Of a stretch of 23,995 nucleotides of DNA, positions 1 to 8,340 are shown piece after piece. Numbering within the stretch: position 1 is the first letter of the stretch; each line of letters starts with the position of its first letter. Under the pieces are notes generated by a model. It searched no databases. It was not told the DNA's origin and was given only the letters and a program-made list of their open reading frames with translations. This stretch comes from Clostridium sp. (GTDB lineage Bacteria > Bacillota > Clostridia > Lachnospirales > Lachnospiraceae): NCBI GenBank assembly GCA_004554205.1, contig SFNH01000017.1, positions 1 through 23,995 of the forward strand, in the 5' to 3' direction. Position numbers and translations under genes: made by a program.

Positions 1-1
1 G

Positions 2-1423
2 TATGGTGGATTTACTTTGATCAGCACGATCGTGGTGATCTACATTATCAATAAGCAGCAGAATCCATCCTATCAGCTTGCCTGGGTGATCCCGGTGCTG
101 GTGTTTCCAGTGTTCGGCGCGCTTTTTTATCTGTTTTTAGAGAGCCAGCCGGGGACAAGGATGATCAATAGACGATTAAATGCGCTGATCGAGGAGACCT
201 CCCCGTATCTTGAGCAGGACAAGACAGTGATAAAGAATCTTTATCAGGTCAGCCGGGGAACCGCGCATCTCGCGCATTATATGAAAAACTGCGGCGCCTA
301 TCCCGTCTATGACAGAACCTGCGCAGAGTACTTCCCGCTCGGTGACGATATGTACCCGCGTCTTCTTGAGGAGCTTCGCCAGGCGAAGCGTTACATCTTT
401 ATGGAGTATTTCATCGTGGAGCACGGTCTGATGTGGGACAGCGTTCTTGAGATCTTGAAGGAAAAGGCTGCCGAGGGCGTGGAGGTGCGCTTTATGTATG
501 ACGGGATGTGCAGCCTGACGCTGCTTCCCTACGGCTATCCAAAGGAGCTTGAAAAGTATGGGATCCGGTGCAAGATGTTCTCCCCGGTGCGCCCGGCGCT
601 CTCCTCCTACCAGAACAACCGGGATCACAGAAAGATTACGGTGATCGACGGACACACGGCATTTACCGGAGGTGTGAACCTGGCGGATGAGTACATCAAC
701 CGGAAGGAGCGCTTCGGCCACTGGAAGGACACCGCCATCATGCTGAAAGGGGATGCGGTGACAGCCTTTCTTATGATGTTTCTCCAGATGTGGAATATCA
801 CGGAGCGGACAAAGGATGATTATGCCCGATATTTAAGGAGCCCGGATTATGAATATCCGTCCGACTTAAAAATGGACGGCTATGTGATGCCCTATGGCGA
901 CAGCCCTCTTGACGAGGAGACGGTGGGGCAGCATGTATACATGGATATTTTGAATGAATCCCGGCATTATGTGCATATCATGACGCCGTACCTGATCCTG
1001 GACAGCGATATGATCACGTCGCTGACCTTTGCGGCGAAGCGGGGAATCGAGGTCATCATCATCATGCCGCATATTCCCGACAAGGTTTACGCGTATCTTC
1101 TGGCGCGCTCTTATTACGAGGAGCTCCTTCGCGCAGGCGTGAAGATTTATGAGTATACGCCGGGGTTTGTCCATGCGAAGGTGTTTTCGAGCGACGATAC
1201 CAAGGCGGTCGTCGGCACGATCAATCTGGATTACCGGAGCCTGCATCTGCATTTTGAGTGTGCGGTCTATCTGTATCAGAATCAGGTGATCCGGCAGGTT
1301 GAGCAGGATTTTCAGGATACTCTGAAAAAGTGCCGCGAGATCACGCCGGAGGACTGCCGGGAGTATCCGGCTGTAAAGCAGCTGGCCGGAAAGGTACTGC
1401 GCCTGTTTGCGCCTCTCATGTAA
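2..1423 (+). CDS. cls: cardiolipin synthase (phospholipase D family), 5' end outside window
   Basis: Membrane enzyme that joins two phosphatidylglycerols into cardiolipin plus glycerol. Two HKD motifs of the phospholipase D superfamily are visible: HRKITVID (codons from about base 626) and HAKVFSSD (from about base 1172), each fitting HxKxxxxD. The N-terminal part has a hydrophobic pair, with the family-typical stretch NPSYQLAWVIPVLVFPVFG followed by a soluble PLD body. The reading frame stays open upstream of the first possible start (TTG at 17) to base 2, and the residues before it (YGGFTL) continue the first membrane helix. The true start is therefore off the left edge and the gene is partial by the window boundary, not broken. 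Family members are usually around 480-510 residues and about 473 are visible. No convincing terminator follows, so it may be read through into tepA. Confidence 0.93.
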   Translation, partial: YGGFTLISTIVVIYIINKQQNPSYQLAWVIPVLVFPVFGALFYLFLESQPGTRMINRRLNALIEETSPYLEQDKTVIKNLYQVSRGTAHLAHYMKNCGAYPVYDRTCAEYFPLGDDMYPRLLEELRQAKRYIFMEYFIVEHGLMWDSVLEILKEKAAEGVEVRFMYDGMCSLTLLPYGYPKELEKYGIRCKMFSPVRPALSSYQNNRDHRKITVIDGHTAFTGGVNLADEYINRKERFGHWKDTAIMLKGDAVTAFLMMFLQMWNITERTKDDYARYLRSPDYEYPSDLKMDGYVMPYGDSPLDEETVGQHVYMDILNESRHYVHIMTPYLILDSDMITSLTFAAKRGIEVIIIMPHIPDKVYAYLLARSYYEELLRAGVKIYEYTPGFVHAKVFSSDDTKAVVGTINLDYRSLHLHFECAVYLYQNQVIRQVEQDFQDTLKKCREITPEDCREYPAVKQLAGKVLRLFAPLM

Positions 1424-1488
1424 GTATAAAAAGACTGCTGCCGTACAGACTAAGAGTAAGGTAAAAATCGAAAAAGGAGCTTAGAGCT

Positions 1489-2199
1489 ATGGCAGTGGAG
1501 AATCAGTCGCAGCAGGAAGAGAAAAAGGATGAGCAGGAGATTGAGGAGAAGGAAAATCAAAAACTGGAAGATTTCGGGCAGATGACACTGGACGGCAACA
1601 GCCGGAAGAAAAAGATCCACCTTTTGTCCATTATCGGCGAGGTCGAGGGGCATGAGAATTTGTCGGGAAACGCGAAGGCGACAAAATACGACCATGTGCT
1701 GCCGCAGCTTGCCAGGCTTGAGGACGACGACAGCGTGGACGGGCTGTTGGTGCTTCTCAACACGTCGGGCGGCGATGTGGATGCGGGGCTTGCCATTGCG
1801 GAGATGATCGCGTCCTTAAGTATGCCCACGGTGTCTCTGGTGCTGGGCGGCAGCCATTCCATCGGCGTCCCGCTTGCGGTGTCCACGGACTATTCCTTTA
1901 TTGTGCCTACCGGTACGATGATGGTGCATCCGGTCCGCATGAGCGGAACGGTGATCGGCGCATCCCAGACCTACGAGTATTTTGACATGATTCAGGACCG
2001 GATTCTCACCTTTATCAGCACGCACTCAAAGATCGCCTACGACCAGGTGAAACGTCTGATGTTGAATACAGAGATGCTGACCCGGGACCTCGGGACGGTG
2101 CTCGTCGGCGCCGAAAATGTAAAGGAGGGACTGATCGACGAGGTCGGAGGAATCAGGGAGGCATTAAAACGGCTTTATGAGATGATTGATGAAAAATAA
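1489..2199 (+). CDS. tepA: ClpP-like serine protease, TepA family
   Basis: Soluble 236-residue member of the ClpP/crotonase-fold protease group, closest to TepA (translocation-enhancing protein) of Bacillus. A very acidic, Q/E/K-rich tail (residues 1-45) precedes the fold. The family signature GGSHSIGVPLAV places the nucleophile at Ser124. The likely partners are His147 in MVHP and Asp200 in LTRDLG, matching the ClpP Ser-His-Asp order. NTSGGDVDAGLAIAEMI at 91-107 is the usual oxyanion-side glycine loop. Start ATG 1489 follows AAAGGAG at about 1473-1479. In B. subtilis tepA sits just upstream of spoIIIE, and the same pairing with ftsK is seen here, which supports the TepA name over housekeeping ClpP. 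Its substrate cannot be told from the sequence. Confidence 0.88.
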   Translation: MAVENQSQQEEKKDEQEIEEKENQKLEDFGQMTLDGNSRKKKIHLLSIIGEVEGHENLSGNAKATKYDHVLPQLARLEDDDSVDGLLVLLNTSGGDVDAGLAIAEMIASLSMPTVSLVLGGSHSIGVPLAVSTDYSFIVPTGTMMVHPVRMSGTVIGASQTYEYFDMIQDRILTFISTHSKIAYDQVKRLMLNTEMLTRDLGTVLVGAENVKEGLIDEVGGIREALKRLYEMIDEK

Positions 2200-2231
2200 G
2201 TATATTTATGTTCCTTTATGTCATTGCATAG

Positions 2232-2272
2232 TATAATAGCAACTGTGAAGGTGCTGAATAGTTACGTATAAT
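2232..2272 (+). promoter_or_regulatory. two candidate -10 boxes upstream of ftsK
   Basis: Perfect TATAAT hexamers lie at 2232-2237 and 2267-2272 in the only large gap between tepA and ftsK. Neither has a good TTGACA-like box at 16-18 bases upstream (best is about 3 of 6 matches), so these are candidates only. The second one follows directly after the 27-base repeat. The gap is AT-rich compared with the genes on either side. Confidence 0.3.
2239..2265 (+). repeat. 27-base intergenic repeat, copy 1
   Basis: This copy shares 20 of 27 bases with the copy at 5110-5136, including the core ACTGTGAAGGT. Its ends are complementary (GCAACTGT and ATAGTTAC, allowing G-T pairs), so an RNA copy could fold as an 8-base imperfect stem around an 11-base loop. 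Both forward copies are followed by AGGAAAA and a strong ribosome-binding-site-like AGGAGGA. Confidence 0.55.
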
Positions 2273-2299
2273 ACAGGAAAAAGAGGAGGAGACAAAGAG

Positions 2300-2338
2300 A
2301 TGAGGAGAGCAGCATACAGGGTGATAATGAGAAGGTGA
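2300..2338 (+). CDS. possible 12-codon leader peptide before ftsK
   Basis: ATG at 2300 is preceded by a strong AGAGGAGGA (2282-2290) at good spacing and reads MRRAAYRVIMRR then TGA. Five of twelve residues are arginine, all coded by AGG or AGA. The good ribosome binding site would otherwise have no gene, because the ftsK start has its own site at 2391. It could be a leader peptide, a remnant, or chance. No attenuator-like hairpin with a T-run right behind it was found, although a T-run lies at about 2361-2368. Confidence 0.22.
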   Translation: MRRAAYRVIMRR

Positions 2339-2406
2339 CCTTTCACTTGCATTTCCATCATTTTTTTTATATACTTGTTCTAGTAGAAAAGAGGAGGCAG
2401 ATTTAC

Positions 2407-5097
2407 GTGGCAGCAGGCAGCAGGAAAACGACAAGTTCAAAAAAGGGGAGCAGGAAAACTTCGGAAAAGCAGAAAAGACCGGGGAAGACCCCGGTTCCGG
2501 CGCGTGGACAGGGGAGCTTTATCCGTGCGGAGGTGGGGATCATCCTGTCCTTTGCTGTGGCTGCCCTTTTGTTCCTGAGCAATTTTCACCTGTGCGGTGT
2601 GGCAGGTGATTTTTTGCGTGAGCTCCAGCTCGGCACATTTGGCATGGTGGGCTTTGCGGCTCCGCTTTTCTTTTTTGCGGGGGTCTGCTTTTGTCTCTCC
2701 AACCGGGGGAATGTGGCGGCGGTCTTAAAGGTGGCTGCATCGGTCGCGCTGTTTCTGACCCTGTGCGGTTTCGCGCAGATGTTTTTTGGGCAGGAGCCGG
2801 AGGCAGGAGCCGGTCTTTTGGGATACTACCGCCTATCTTCGCAGAACGGCCTTGGGGGCGGTCTTGTGGGCGGCGTGGTCTGCGCGGGCTTAAGGCGGCT
2901 GCTCGGCACAGCGGGGGCCTTTCTGGTGCTTCTGGTGTGCTTTATCATCAGTCTGGTGTGCATTACGGAGAAATCCTTTGTGGGGGCAGTAAAGAAGCAG
3001 AGCGGCGCGGCCTATCAGCATGCCAGAGAGGATATGGACAGACGGCGTGAGCTTCACGCAGAGTTAAAGGAGGAGCGAAAGAGACTCCGCGAGGAGCAGA
3101 AGGTGCGCGGCGTCAACTTAAGCTCCACGGACCTGTCGGAAAAGGACGCGGGCGCTGCGGCCGCGTTTACGGAAAACAGCGCCGCGGATGTGTTTACGGG
3201 GAATATTTCCATGCCTGCGGAATATGCGGCGGAGGATGATACGGCGCCCTTTGACGCGGACAGTATCGTCAGGACGGAGGAGTCTGCGCAGAGCCTTGTT
3301 TTTAACGGCGCAGACTATGGGGAGAAGGAGGAGATTCCTTTTGGGGAGACTGCCGCCGGCCTCTCTCCGGTCATTGCGAAAGAGAGCTGGCAGCAGACAA
3401 ATTATGATCCCATTGAGCCAGAGGACCGTGTTTGCCCGGAGACGGTATACGGGGATTCGTTTGCGATCACGGAGGAGGAAAAGCGTGTCGTGACGGCAAA
3501 CGGAAAGATCATCGAGACTGATACGGAAGCGCTTAAAAAGAGGCTGGAATCAAAGAAGCAGGAGGCGAGGGACGCGGGCGAGATAAGCGTCGGGCAGCAG
3601 ATCATGGAGAAGGAGGCTGAGCCGAAGAAGGAGTATGTATTTCCGCCGGTCAGCCTCCTAAAGCGGGGAAGCCGGATCGCGGGGAACCGTTCCGAGAGGG
3701 AGTACCGGGAGACGGCGATCAAGCTGCAGCAGACCCTGCGCAACTTTGGCGTGGGCGTCACTGTGACAAACATAAGCTGCGGGCCGTCCGTGACGCGCTA
3801 TGAGCTGTACCCGGAACAGGGCGTGAAGGTGTCAAAGATCGTGGGCCTGTCCGACGACATCAAGCTCAGCCTGGCGGCGGAGGATATTCGTATCGAGGCG
3901 CCGATTCCGGGGAAATCGGCTGTCGGGATCGAGGTGCCGAACAAGGAGAATAATACGGTCTATCTGCGGGAGCTCTTAGAGTCGGACAACTTTAAAAATC
4001 ATCCGTCCAGGCTTGCCTTTGCCGTGGGAAAGGATATTGGCGGGCAGGTGGTGGTGACGGACATCGCGAAGATGCCGCATCTGCTCATTGCCGGGGCGAC
4101 CGGCTCCGGAAAATCGGTCTGCATCAACACGCTGATCATGAGCATTATTTACAAATCAAAGCCGGAAGATGTAAAGCTGATCATGGTCGATCCGAAGGTG
4201 GTGGAGTTAAGTGTATACAACGGCATCCCGCACCTTTTGATCCCGGTCGTGACCGATCCGAAAAAGGCATCGGGGGCGCTCAACTGGGCAGTGGCGGAGA
4301 TGACGGACCGCTACAAGAAATTTGCGGAGTACAATGTCAGGGATTTAAAGGGCTACAACGCGAAGATTGAGAAGATCAGGGATATCGACGCTGCGAAAAG
4401 ACCGGAGAAGCTGCCGCAGATCGTCATTATCGTGGACGAGCTTGCGGACCTTATGATGGTGGCTCCCGGCGAGGTGGAGGACGCGATCTGCCGCCTCGCA
4501 CAGCTTGCGCGTGCGGCGGGCATCCACCTGGTGATCGCGACACAGCGGCCGTCGGTCAATGTCATCACCGGTCTGATCAAGGCGAATGTGCCGTCGCGGA
4601 TTGCGTTTTCCGTGTCCTCCGGCGTGGACTCTCGGACGATCATTGATATGAACGGCGCGGAGAAGCTTCTCGGGAAAGGCGATATGCTGTTTTATCCGGC
4701 TGGTTTTCCGAAGCCTCAGCGTGTTCAGGGCGCGTTTGTCTCCGACCAGGAGGTGCAGAAGGTTGTTGATTTTTTAACGGAGCAGGGCATGACTGCGGAC
4801 TACAACGCGGAGGTGGAGATTCAGATGAACGCGGCCCCGGCGGCGGGGAGCGCGGCGGGCGGCGGAGGAAACGGCAGGGACGAATACTTCGACCAGGCAG
4901 GACGCTTCATCATCGAGAAGGAGAAAGCGTCGATCGGGATGCTGCAGCGCATGTTTAAGATCGGCTTCAACCGCGCGGCGCGGATCATGGATCAGCTTGC
5001 CGAGGCGGGCGTGGTCGGAGAGGAAGAGGGAACCAAGCCAAGGAAGGTGCTCATGACTATGGAGGAGTTTGAGGACATGATGGCGCGCGGTGAATAA
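2407..5097 (+). CDS. ftsK: DNA translocase FtsK/SpoIIIE
   Basis: ATP-driven, membrane-anchored pump that moves chromosomal DNA through the closing septum (division or forespore septum). Start chosen at GTG 2407, nine bases after GAGGAGG (2391-2397). The frame is open further up to a GTG at 2335, but the added residues are unlike the family and lack a ribosome binding site. This gives 896 residues. Order: basic tail (1-40), four or five membrane helices (about 42-62, 78-98, 104-127, 168-186), a charged linker (about 190-430), the alpha/beta motor, then the winged-helix gamma domain that reads polar DNA signals (about 824-896, starting DEYFDQAGRFI). Walker A is GATGSGKSV near residue 561 and Walker B is IIVDELADLM near 673. 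The linker is acidic and poorly conserved, as is usual. A single copy is visible, so it may serve both division and sporulation. Confidence 0.95.
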   Translation: MAAGSRKTTSSKKGSRKTSEKQKRPGKTPVPARGQGSFIRAEVGIILSFAVAALLFLSNFHLCGVAGDFLRELQLGTFGMVGFAAPLFFFAGVCFCLSNRGNVAAVLKVAASVALFLTLCGFAQMFFGQEPEAGAGLLGYYRLSSQNGLGGGLVGGVVCAGLRRLLGTAGAFLVLLVCFIISLVCITEKSFVGAVKKQSGAAYQHAREDMDRRRELHAELKEERKRLREEQKVRGVNLSSTDLSEKDAGAAAAFTENSAADVFTGNISMPAEYAAEDDTAPFDADSIVRTEESAQSLVFNGADYGEKEEIPFGETAAGLSPVIAKESWQQTNYDPIEPEDRVCPETVYGDSFAITEEEKRVVTANGKIIETDTEALKKRLESKKQEARDAGEISVGQQIMEKEAEPKKEYVFPPVSLLKRGSRIAGNRSEREYRETAIKLQQTLRNFGVGVTVTNISCGPSVTRYELYPEQGVKVSKIVGLSDDIKLSLAAEDIRIEAPIPGKSAVGIEVPNKENNTVYLRELLESDNFKNHPSRLAFAVGKDIGGQVVVTDIAKMPHLLIAGATGSGKSVCINTLIMSIIYKSKPEDVKLIMVDPKVVELSVYNGIPHLLIPVVTDPKKASGALNWAVAEMTDRYKKFAEYNVRDLKGYNAKIEKIRDIDAAKRPEKLPQIVIIVDELADLMMVAPGEVEDAICRLAQLARAAGIHLVIATQRPSVNVITGLIKANVPSRIAFSVSSGVDSRTIIDMNGAEKLLGKGDMLFYPAGFPKPQRVQGAFVSDQEVQKVVDFLTEQGMTADYNAEVEIQMNAAPAAGSAAGGGGNGRDEYFDQAGRFIIEKEKASIGMLQRMFKIGFNRAARIMDQLAEAGVVGEEEGTKPRKVLMTMEEFEDMMARGE

Positions 5098-5109
5098 AGC
5101 AGAAGAAAC

Positions 5110-5136
5110 GTGACTGTGAAGGTACGGAGCAGTTGC
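5110..5136 (+). repeat. 27-base intergenic repeat, copy 2
   Basis: Lies in the 65-base gap between ftsK and fhs. It contains the same ACTGTGAAGGT core as copy 1 at 2239 and the same end-to-end complementarity (GTGACTGT with GCAGTTGC through G-T pairs). Several of the seven differences from copy 1 fall in the arms and keep pairing possible, which favours a structured element over chance similarity. It directly precedes the ribosome binding site of fhs. Confidence 0.55.
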
Positions 5137-5162
5137 AGGAAAAGGAGGATACGGTAAGCGGC

Positions 5163-6833
5163 ATGAAAACAGATATTCAGATTGCCCAGGAGGCGGAGAT
5201 GCTTCCGATCAGGGAGGTGGCGGCAGCCTACGGGATTGCGGAGGATGATCTGGAGCTGTACGGCAGGTACAAGGCAAAGCTCACAGACGAATTTTTACAG
5301 CAGGTGAAGGATCGCGAGGCTGGGAAGCTGGTGCTCGTGACAGCGATCAACCCGACCCCGGCAGGAGAGGGGAAGACCACGACAAGCATCGGTCTTGCGG
5401 ATGCGCTCACAAGACTCGGGAAGAAAGCCATGCTCGCGCTGCGGGAGCCGTCCCTCGGCCCGTGCTTTGGCATCAAGGGCGGAGCGGCGGGAGGCGGCTA
5501 TGCCCAGGTGGTGCCGATGGAGGACTTAAACCTGCATTTTACGGGCGATTTCCATGCGGTAACCGCTGCGAACAACCTGCTTGCGGCGCTTCTTGACAAC
5601 CACATCCAGCAGGGAAATGAACTTAAGATTGATACGAGACAGATCCTCTGGAAGCGCTGCCTCGACATGAACGACCGGGTTTTGAGGAATATCGTGGTCG
5701 GCCTGGGCGCAAAGACCGATGGCGTGGTGCGGGAGGATCACTTTGTCATCACCGTGGCCTCGGAGATCATGGCGATCCTCTGTCTGGCGGACGATATGAA
5801 GGATTTAAAAGAGCGGCTCGGAAGGATTATCGTCGCATATAATGAGGCAGGGGAGCCGGTGACCGCGTCACAGTTAAACGCGGTCGGAGCGATGGCGGCG
5901 CTCTTAAAGGATGCGCTCAAGCCGAATATGATCCAGACGCTGGAGCACACCGGGGCGCTGGTGCACGGCGGCCCGTTCGCGAATATCGCACACGGCTGCA
6001 ACAGTGTCCGCGCCACAAAGACAGCGCTGAAACTTGCCGATATCGTGGTGACGGAGGCGGGCTTCGGCGCGGACTTAGGCGCGGAGAAATTCTTTGATAT
6101 CAAGTGCCGGAAGGCGGGACTTAAGCCGGACGCGGTCGTTCTTGTCGCCACTGTGCGCGCGTTAAAGTACAATGGCGGCGTGCCAAAGAGCGAGCTTGGG
6201 ACGGAAAATCTCGCTGCGCTTAAGAAGGGGATCGCAAACCTTGAGAAACACATCGAGAATATCCGGAAATTCGGCGTTCCGGTGGTTGTCACCCTCAATT
6301 CCTTCGCAAGCGACACCGAGGCGGAGTACGATTTTATCCGAAGCTTCTGTGAGGAACGCGGGTGCGCGTTTGCGCTGTCCGAAGTGTGGGAAAAGGGCGG
6401 AAAAGGAGGCGAGGCACTGGCGGAAGAAGTGTTAAATACGCTTGAGAATAAAGAGAGCCGCTATCATCCGCTCTATCCGGATGAGATGAGCCTTAAGGAC
6501 AAGATAGGTACTATCGCGGCGCAGATCTATGGCGCGGACGGCGTTTCCTACGCTCCGGCAGCTGAAAAAGCATTGGAGCGGATCGAAAGGATGGGCTTTT
6601 TGAATCTTCCGGTCTGCATGGCAAAGACCCAGTATTCCCTGTCTGACGACCAGGAAAAGCTCGGACGTCCGACCGGTTTCACCATCAACGTGCGCGACGT
6701 GTATGTATCTGCGGGCGCAGGCTTTGTGGTGGCGTTGACCGGCGCGATCATGACTATGCCGGGGCTTCCGAAGAAGCCGGCGGCAGACGGAATCGATGTA
6801 AATGACGACGGTGTGATCACCGGTCTGTTCTGA
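5163..6833 (+). CDS. fhs: formate-tetrahydrofolate ligase
   Basis: Cytosolic enzyme making 10-formyl-tetrahydrofolate from formate, ATP and THF, for purines, formyl-Met-tRNA and, in acetogens, the methyl branch of the Wood-Ljungdahl pathway. Start ATG 5163 gives 556 residues, the normal length. It is preceded by AAAGGAGGA (5141-5149) with rather long spacing (13 bases); a TTG at 5133 in the same frame falls inside the repeat and is less likely. The nucleotide-binding loop TPAGEGKTT is at 65-73. The family signatures REPSLGPCFGIKGGAAGGG (94-112) and FTGDFHAVTAANN (126-138) are intact. The C-terminal end carries the typical MPGLPKKPAADGIDVN. It stands between ftsK and murE, not beside other one-carbon genes, so a Wood-Ljungdahl role cannot be inferred from position. 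Confidence 0.97.
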   Translation: MKTDIQIAQEAEMLPIREVAAAYGIAEDDLELYGRYKAKLTDEFLQQVKDREAGKLVLVTAINPTPAGEGKTTTSIGLADALTRLGKKAMLALREPSLGPCFGIKGGAAGGGYAQVVPMEDLNLHFTGDFHAVTAANNLLAALLDNHIQQGNELKIDTRQILWKRCLDMNDRVLRNIVVGLGAKTDGVVREDHFVITVASEIMAILCLADDMKDLKERLGRIIVAYNEAGEPVTASQLNAVGAMAALLKDALKPNMIQTLEHTGALVHGGPFANIAHGCNSVRATKTALKLADIVVTEAGFGADLGAEKFFDIKCRKAGLKPDAVVLVATVRALKYNGGVPKSELGTENLAALKKGIANLEKHIENIRKFGVPVVVTLNSFASDTEAEYDFIRSFCEERGCAFALSEVWEKGGKGGEALAEEVLNTLENKESRYHPLYPDEMSLKDKIGTIAAQIYGADGVSYAPAAEKALERIERMGFLNLPVCMAKTQYSLSDDQEKLGRPTGFTINVRDVYVSAGAGFVVALTGAIMTMPGLPKKPAADGIDVNDDGVITGLF

Positions 6834-6856
6834 TATCAGGAAAGGATTTTGGGTGT

Positions 6857-8317
6857 ATGAAGATAAAGGATTGGCTTAATGGACTTTCCTGCACGCTGCT
6901 TCAGGGAAGTCTTGACACAGAGGTAAACGAGGTGGTGTACGATTCGAGAAAGGCGGCGCCAGGGGCTGTATTCTTATGTATGAAGGGGAGCAGGACCGAT
7001 TCCCACGATTTTATCCCGCAGACGCTTGCGGCGGGTGTGAAGGTGCTCGTGGCGGAGCGGGATGTGACAGCGCCGGAGGATGTGACGGTGATCCGTGTGG
7101 AAAATGCGAGGGAGGCGCTGGCGGTTCTGTCCGCTGCGCGGTTTGGGAATCCCTCCCGAAAGCTCACGATGATCGGCGTGACCGGGACGAAGGGAAAGAC
7201 CACCACCACTCACATGATCAAGGCGATTCTTGAGGCTGCGGGAAGGAAAACGGGGATGATCGGGACGAACGGCGTCTATATCGGGGCGGAGCGCTTTCCG
7301 ACGGTCAACACCACGCCGGAATCGTATGATCTACATAAATATTTCGCGAAGATGGTGAGCGAGGGCTGCGACTGCTGCGTGATGGAGGTGTCCTCCCAGG
7401 CGCTCAAGATGTCCCGTGTGGCGGGAATCGTGTTTGACTATGCAGTCTTTACAAACATTTCCCCGGATCACATCGGCCCCGATGAGCATGAGAGCTTTGC
7501 GGAATACCTGTATTACAAAAAATGTATTTTCCGGCAGAGCCGCCGCGCGCTCGTCAATGTGGATGACGCTCATTTTGATGAGATCGTGGAGGGAATCCCC
7601 TGTCCGTGGGCGGGATATGGCTTAAGCCGGGGTACGGACTTTCAGGCGGAGAATATCCGCTATGTGTCCGAGCCGGATTTTGTCGGCATCGAGTTTGATA
7701 TCGGCGGCGAACACCGGATTTCGGTGCGGGTGAATATCCCGGGCAGATTTAATGTATACAATGCGCTTGCGGCGGCGGCGGTGACGCTTACGGCCGGTGT
7801 GCCGGCAGAAAAGCTTAAGCACGGGCTTGAGCATCTGAAGATCGACGGGCGCATGGAGATCGTACACACCTCCGAAACGTGCTGTGTGATCGTGGATTAC
7901 GCCCACAACGCGGTGAGCATGGAGAGCCTGCTTGCCACCCTGCGTGAATATCATCCGAAGCGGCTTGTAGTCGTCTTCGGCTGCGGCGGCAACCGCTCGA
8001 AGGACCGGCGTTATTCCATGGGTGAGATCGGCGGGAAAATGGCGGATCTGTCCATCATCACGGCGGATAATTCTCGCTATGAGAAGGTGGAGGATATCAT
8101 CGCCGATATCCGCGGCAGTATCGAGAAGACCGGGGGCAGCTTTATCGAGATCCCGGACCGGAGAGAGGCGATCACCTACAGCATCACCCACGCACAGCCG
8201 GGCGATATGATCGCGATCATCGGAAAGGGACATGAGGATTATCAGGAGATTGACGGAGTCCGCTATCCGTTCCTTGACCGGGCGGTCGTGGAGGATGTAG
8301 TAAGGACGCTGAAATAA
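6857..8317 (+). CDS. murE: UDP-MurNAc-tripeptide synthetase MurE
   Basis: Cytosolic Mur ligase that adds the third stem-peptide residue (meso-diaminopimelate or L-lysine) to UDP-MurNAc-L-Ala-D-Glu with ATP. It has 486 residues, normal length. ATP loop GVTGTKGKTTTT is at 107-118, the Mur signature EVSSQAL at 177-183, NISPDHIGP at 200-208, DYAHNAVSMESL near 347-358 and GKGHEDYQ at 457-464. The amino-acid-selecting motif, DNPR in diaminopimelate enzymes, reads DNSR at 404-407. The arginine that contacts the diaminopimelate carboxylate is kept, so diaminopimelate is the better guess, but the proline is lost. AGGAAAGGA (about 6837-6845) serves as ribosome binding site. It is followed 23 bases later by murF, the next enzyme of the pathway. 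Confidence 0.94.
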   Translation: MKIKDWLNGLSCTLLQGSLDTEVNEVVYDSRKAAPGAVFLCMKGSRTDSHDFIPQTLAAGVKVLVAERDVTAPEDVTVIRVENAREALAVLSAARFGNPSRKLTMIGVTGTKGKTTTTHMIKAILEAAGRKTGMIGTNGVYIGAERFPTVNTTPESYDLHKYFAKMVSEGCDCCVMEVSSQALKMSRVAGIVFDYAVFTNISPDHIGPDEHESFAEYLYYKKCIFRQSRRALVNVDDAHFDEIVEGIPCPWAGYGLSRGTDFQAENIRYVSEPDFVGIEFDIGGEHRISVRVNIPGRFNVYNALAAAAVTLTAGVPAEKLKHGLEHLKIDGRMEIVHTSETCCVIVDYAHNAVSMESLLATLREYHPKRLVVVFGCGGNRSKDRRYSMGEIGGKMADLSIITADNSRYEKVEDIIADIRGSIEKTGGSFIEIPDRREAITYSITHAQPGDMIAIIGKGHEDYQEIDGVRYPFLDRAVVEDVVRTLK

Positions 8318-8340
8318 GATATGGAGAAGGGAAGCCATCT

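Noticed and set aside
17..1423. Cardiolipin synthase as a truncated or degenerate gene starting at TTG 17
   Set aside because: The frame is open to base 2 and the upstream residues continue a membrane helix, so truncation is caused by the window edge.
2210..2233. MFLYVIA mini-ORF resembling the first residues of YlzJ (M-I-L-Y)
   Set aside because: Only four positions are similar and a stop follows after seven codons. There is no ribosome binding site. The similarity is too short to call a pseudogene.
2331..2368. Terminator ending in the T-run before ftsK
   Set aside because: The only hairpin nearby (TGA-AAGG with CCTT-TCA) is small, has a bulge, and is separated from the T-run by about 17 bases.
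7622..8338. Long minus-strand open frame (238 codons) opposite murE
   Set aside because: It lies wholly over an intact, well-conserved murE frame, has no recognisable domain, and long antisense frames are expected in GC-rich codon usage. The 224-codon frame opposite serS (22678-23352) is dismissed for the same reason.
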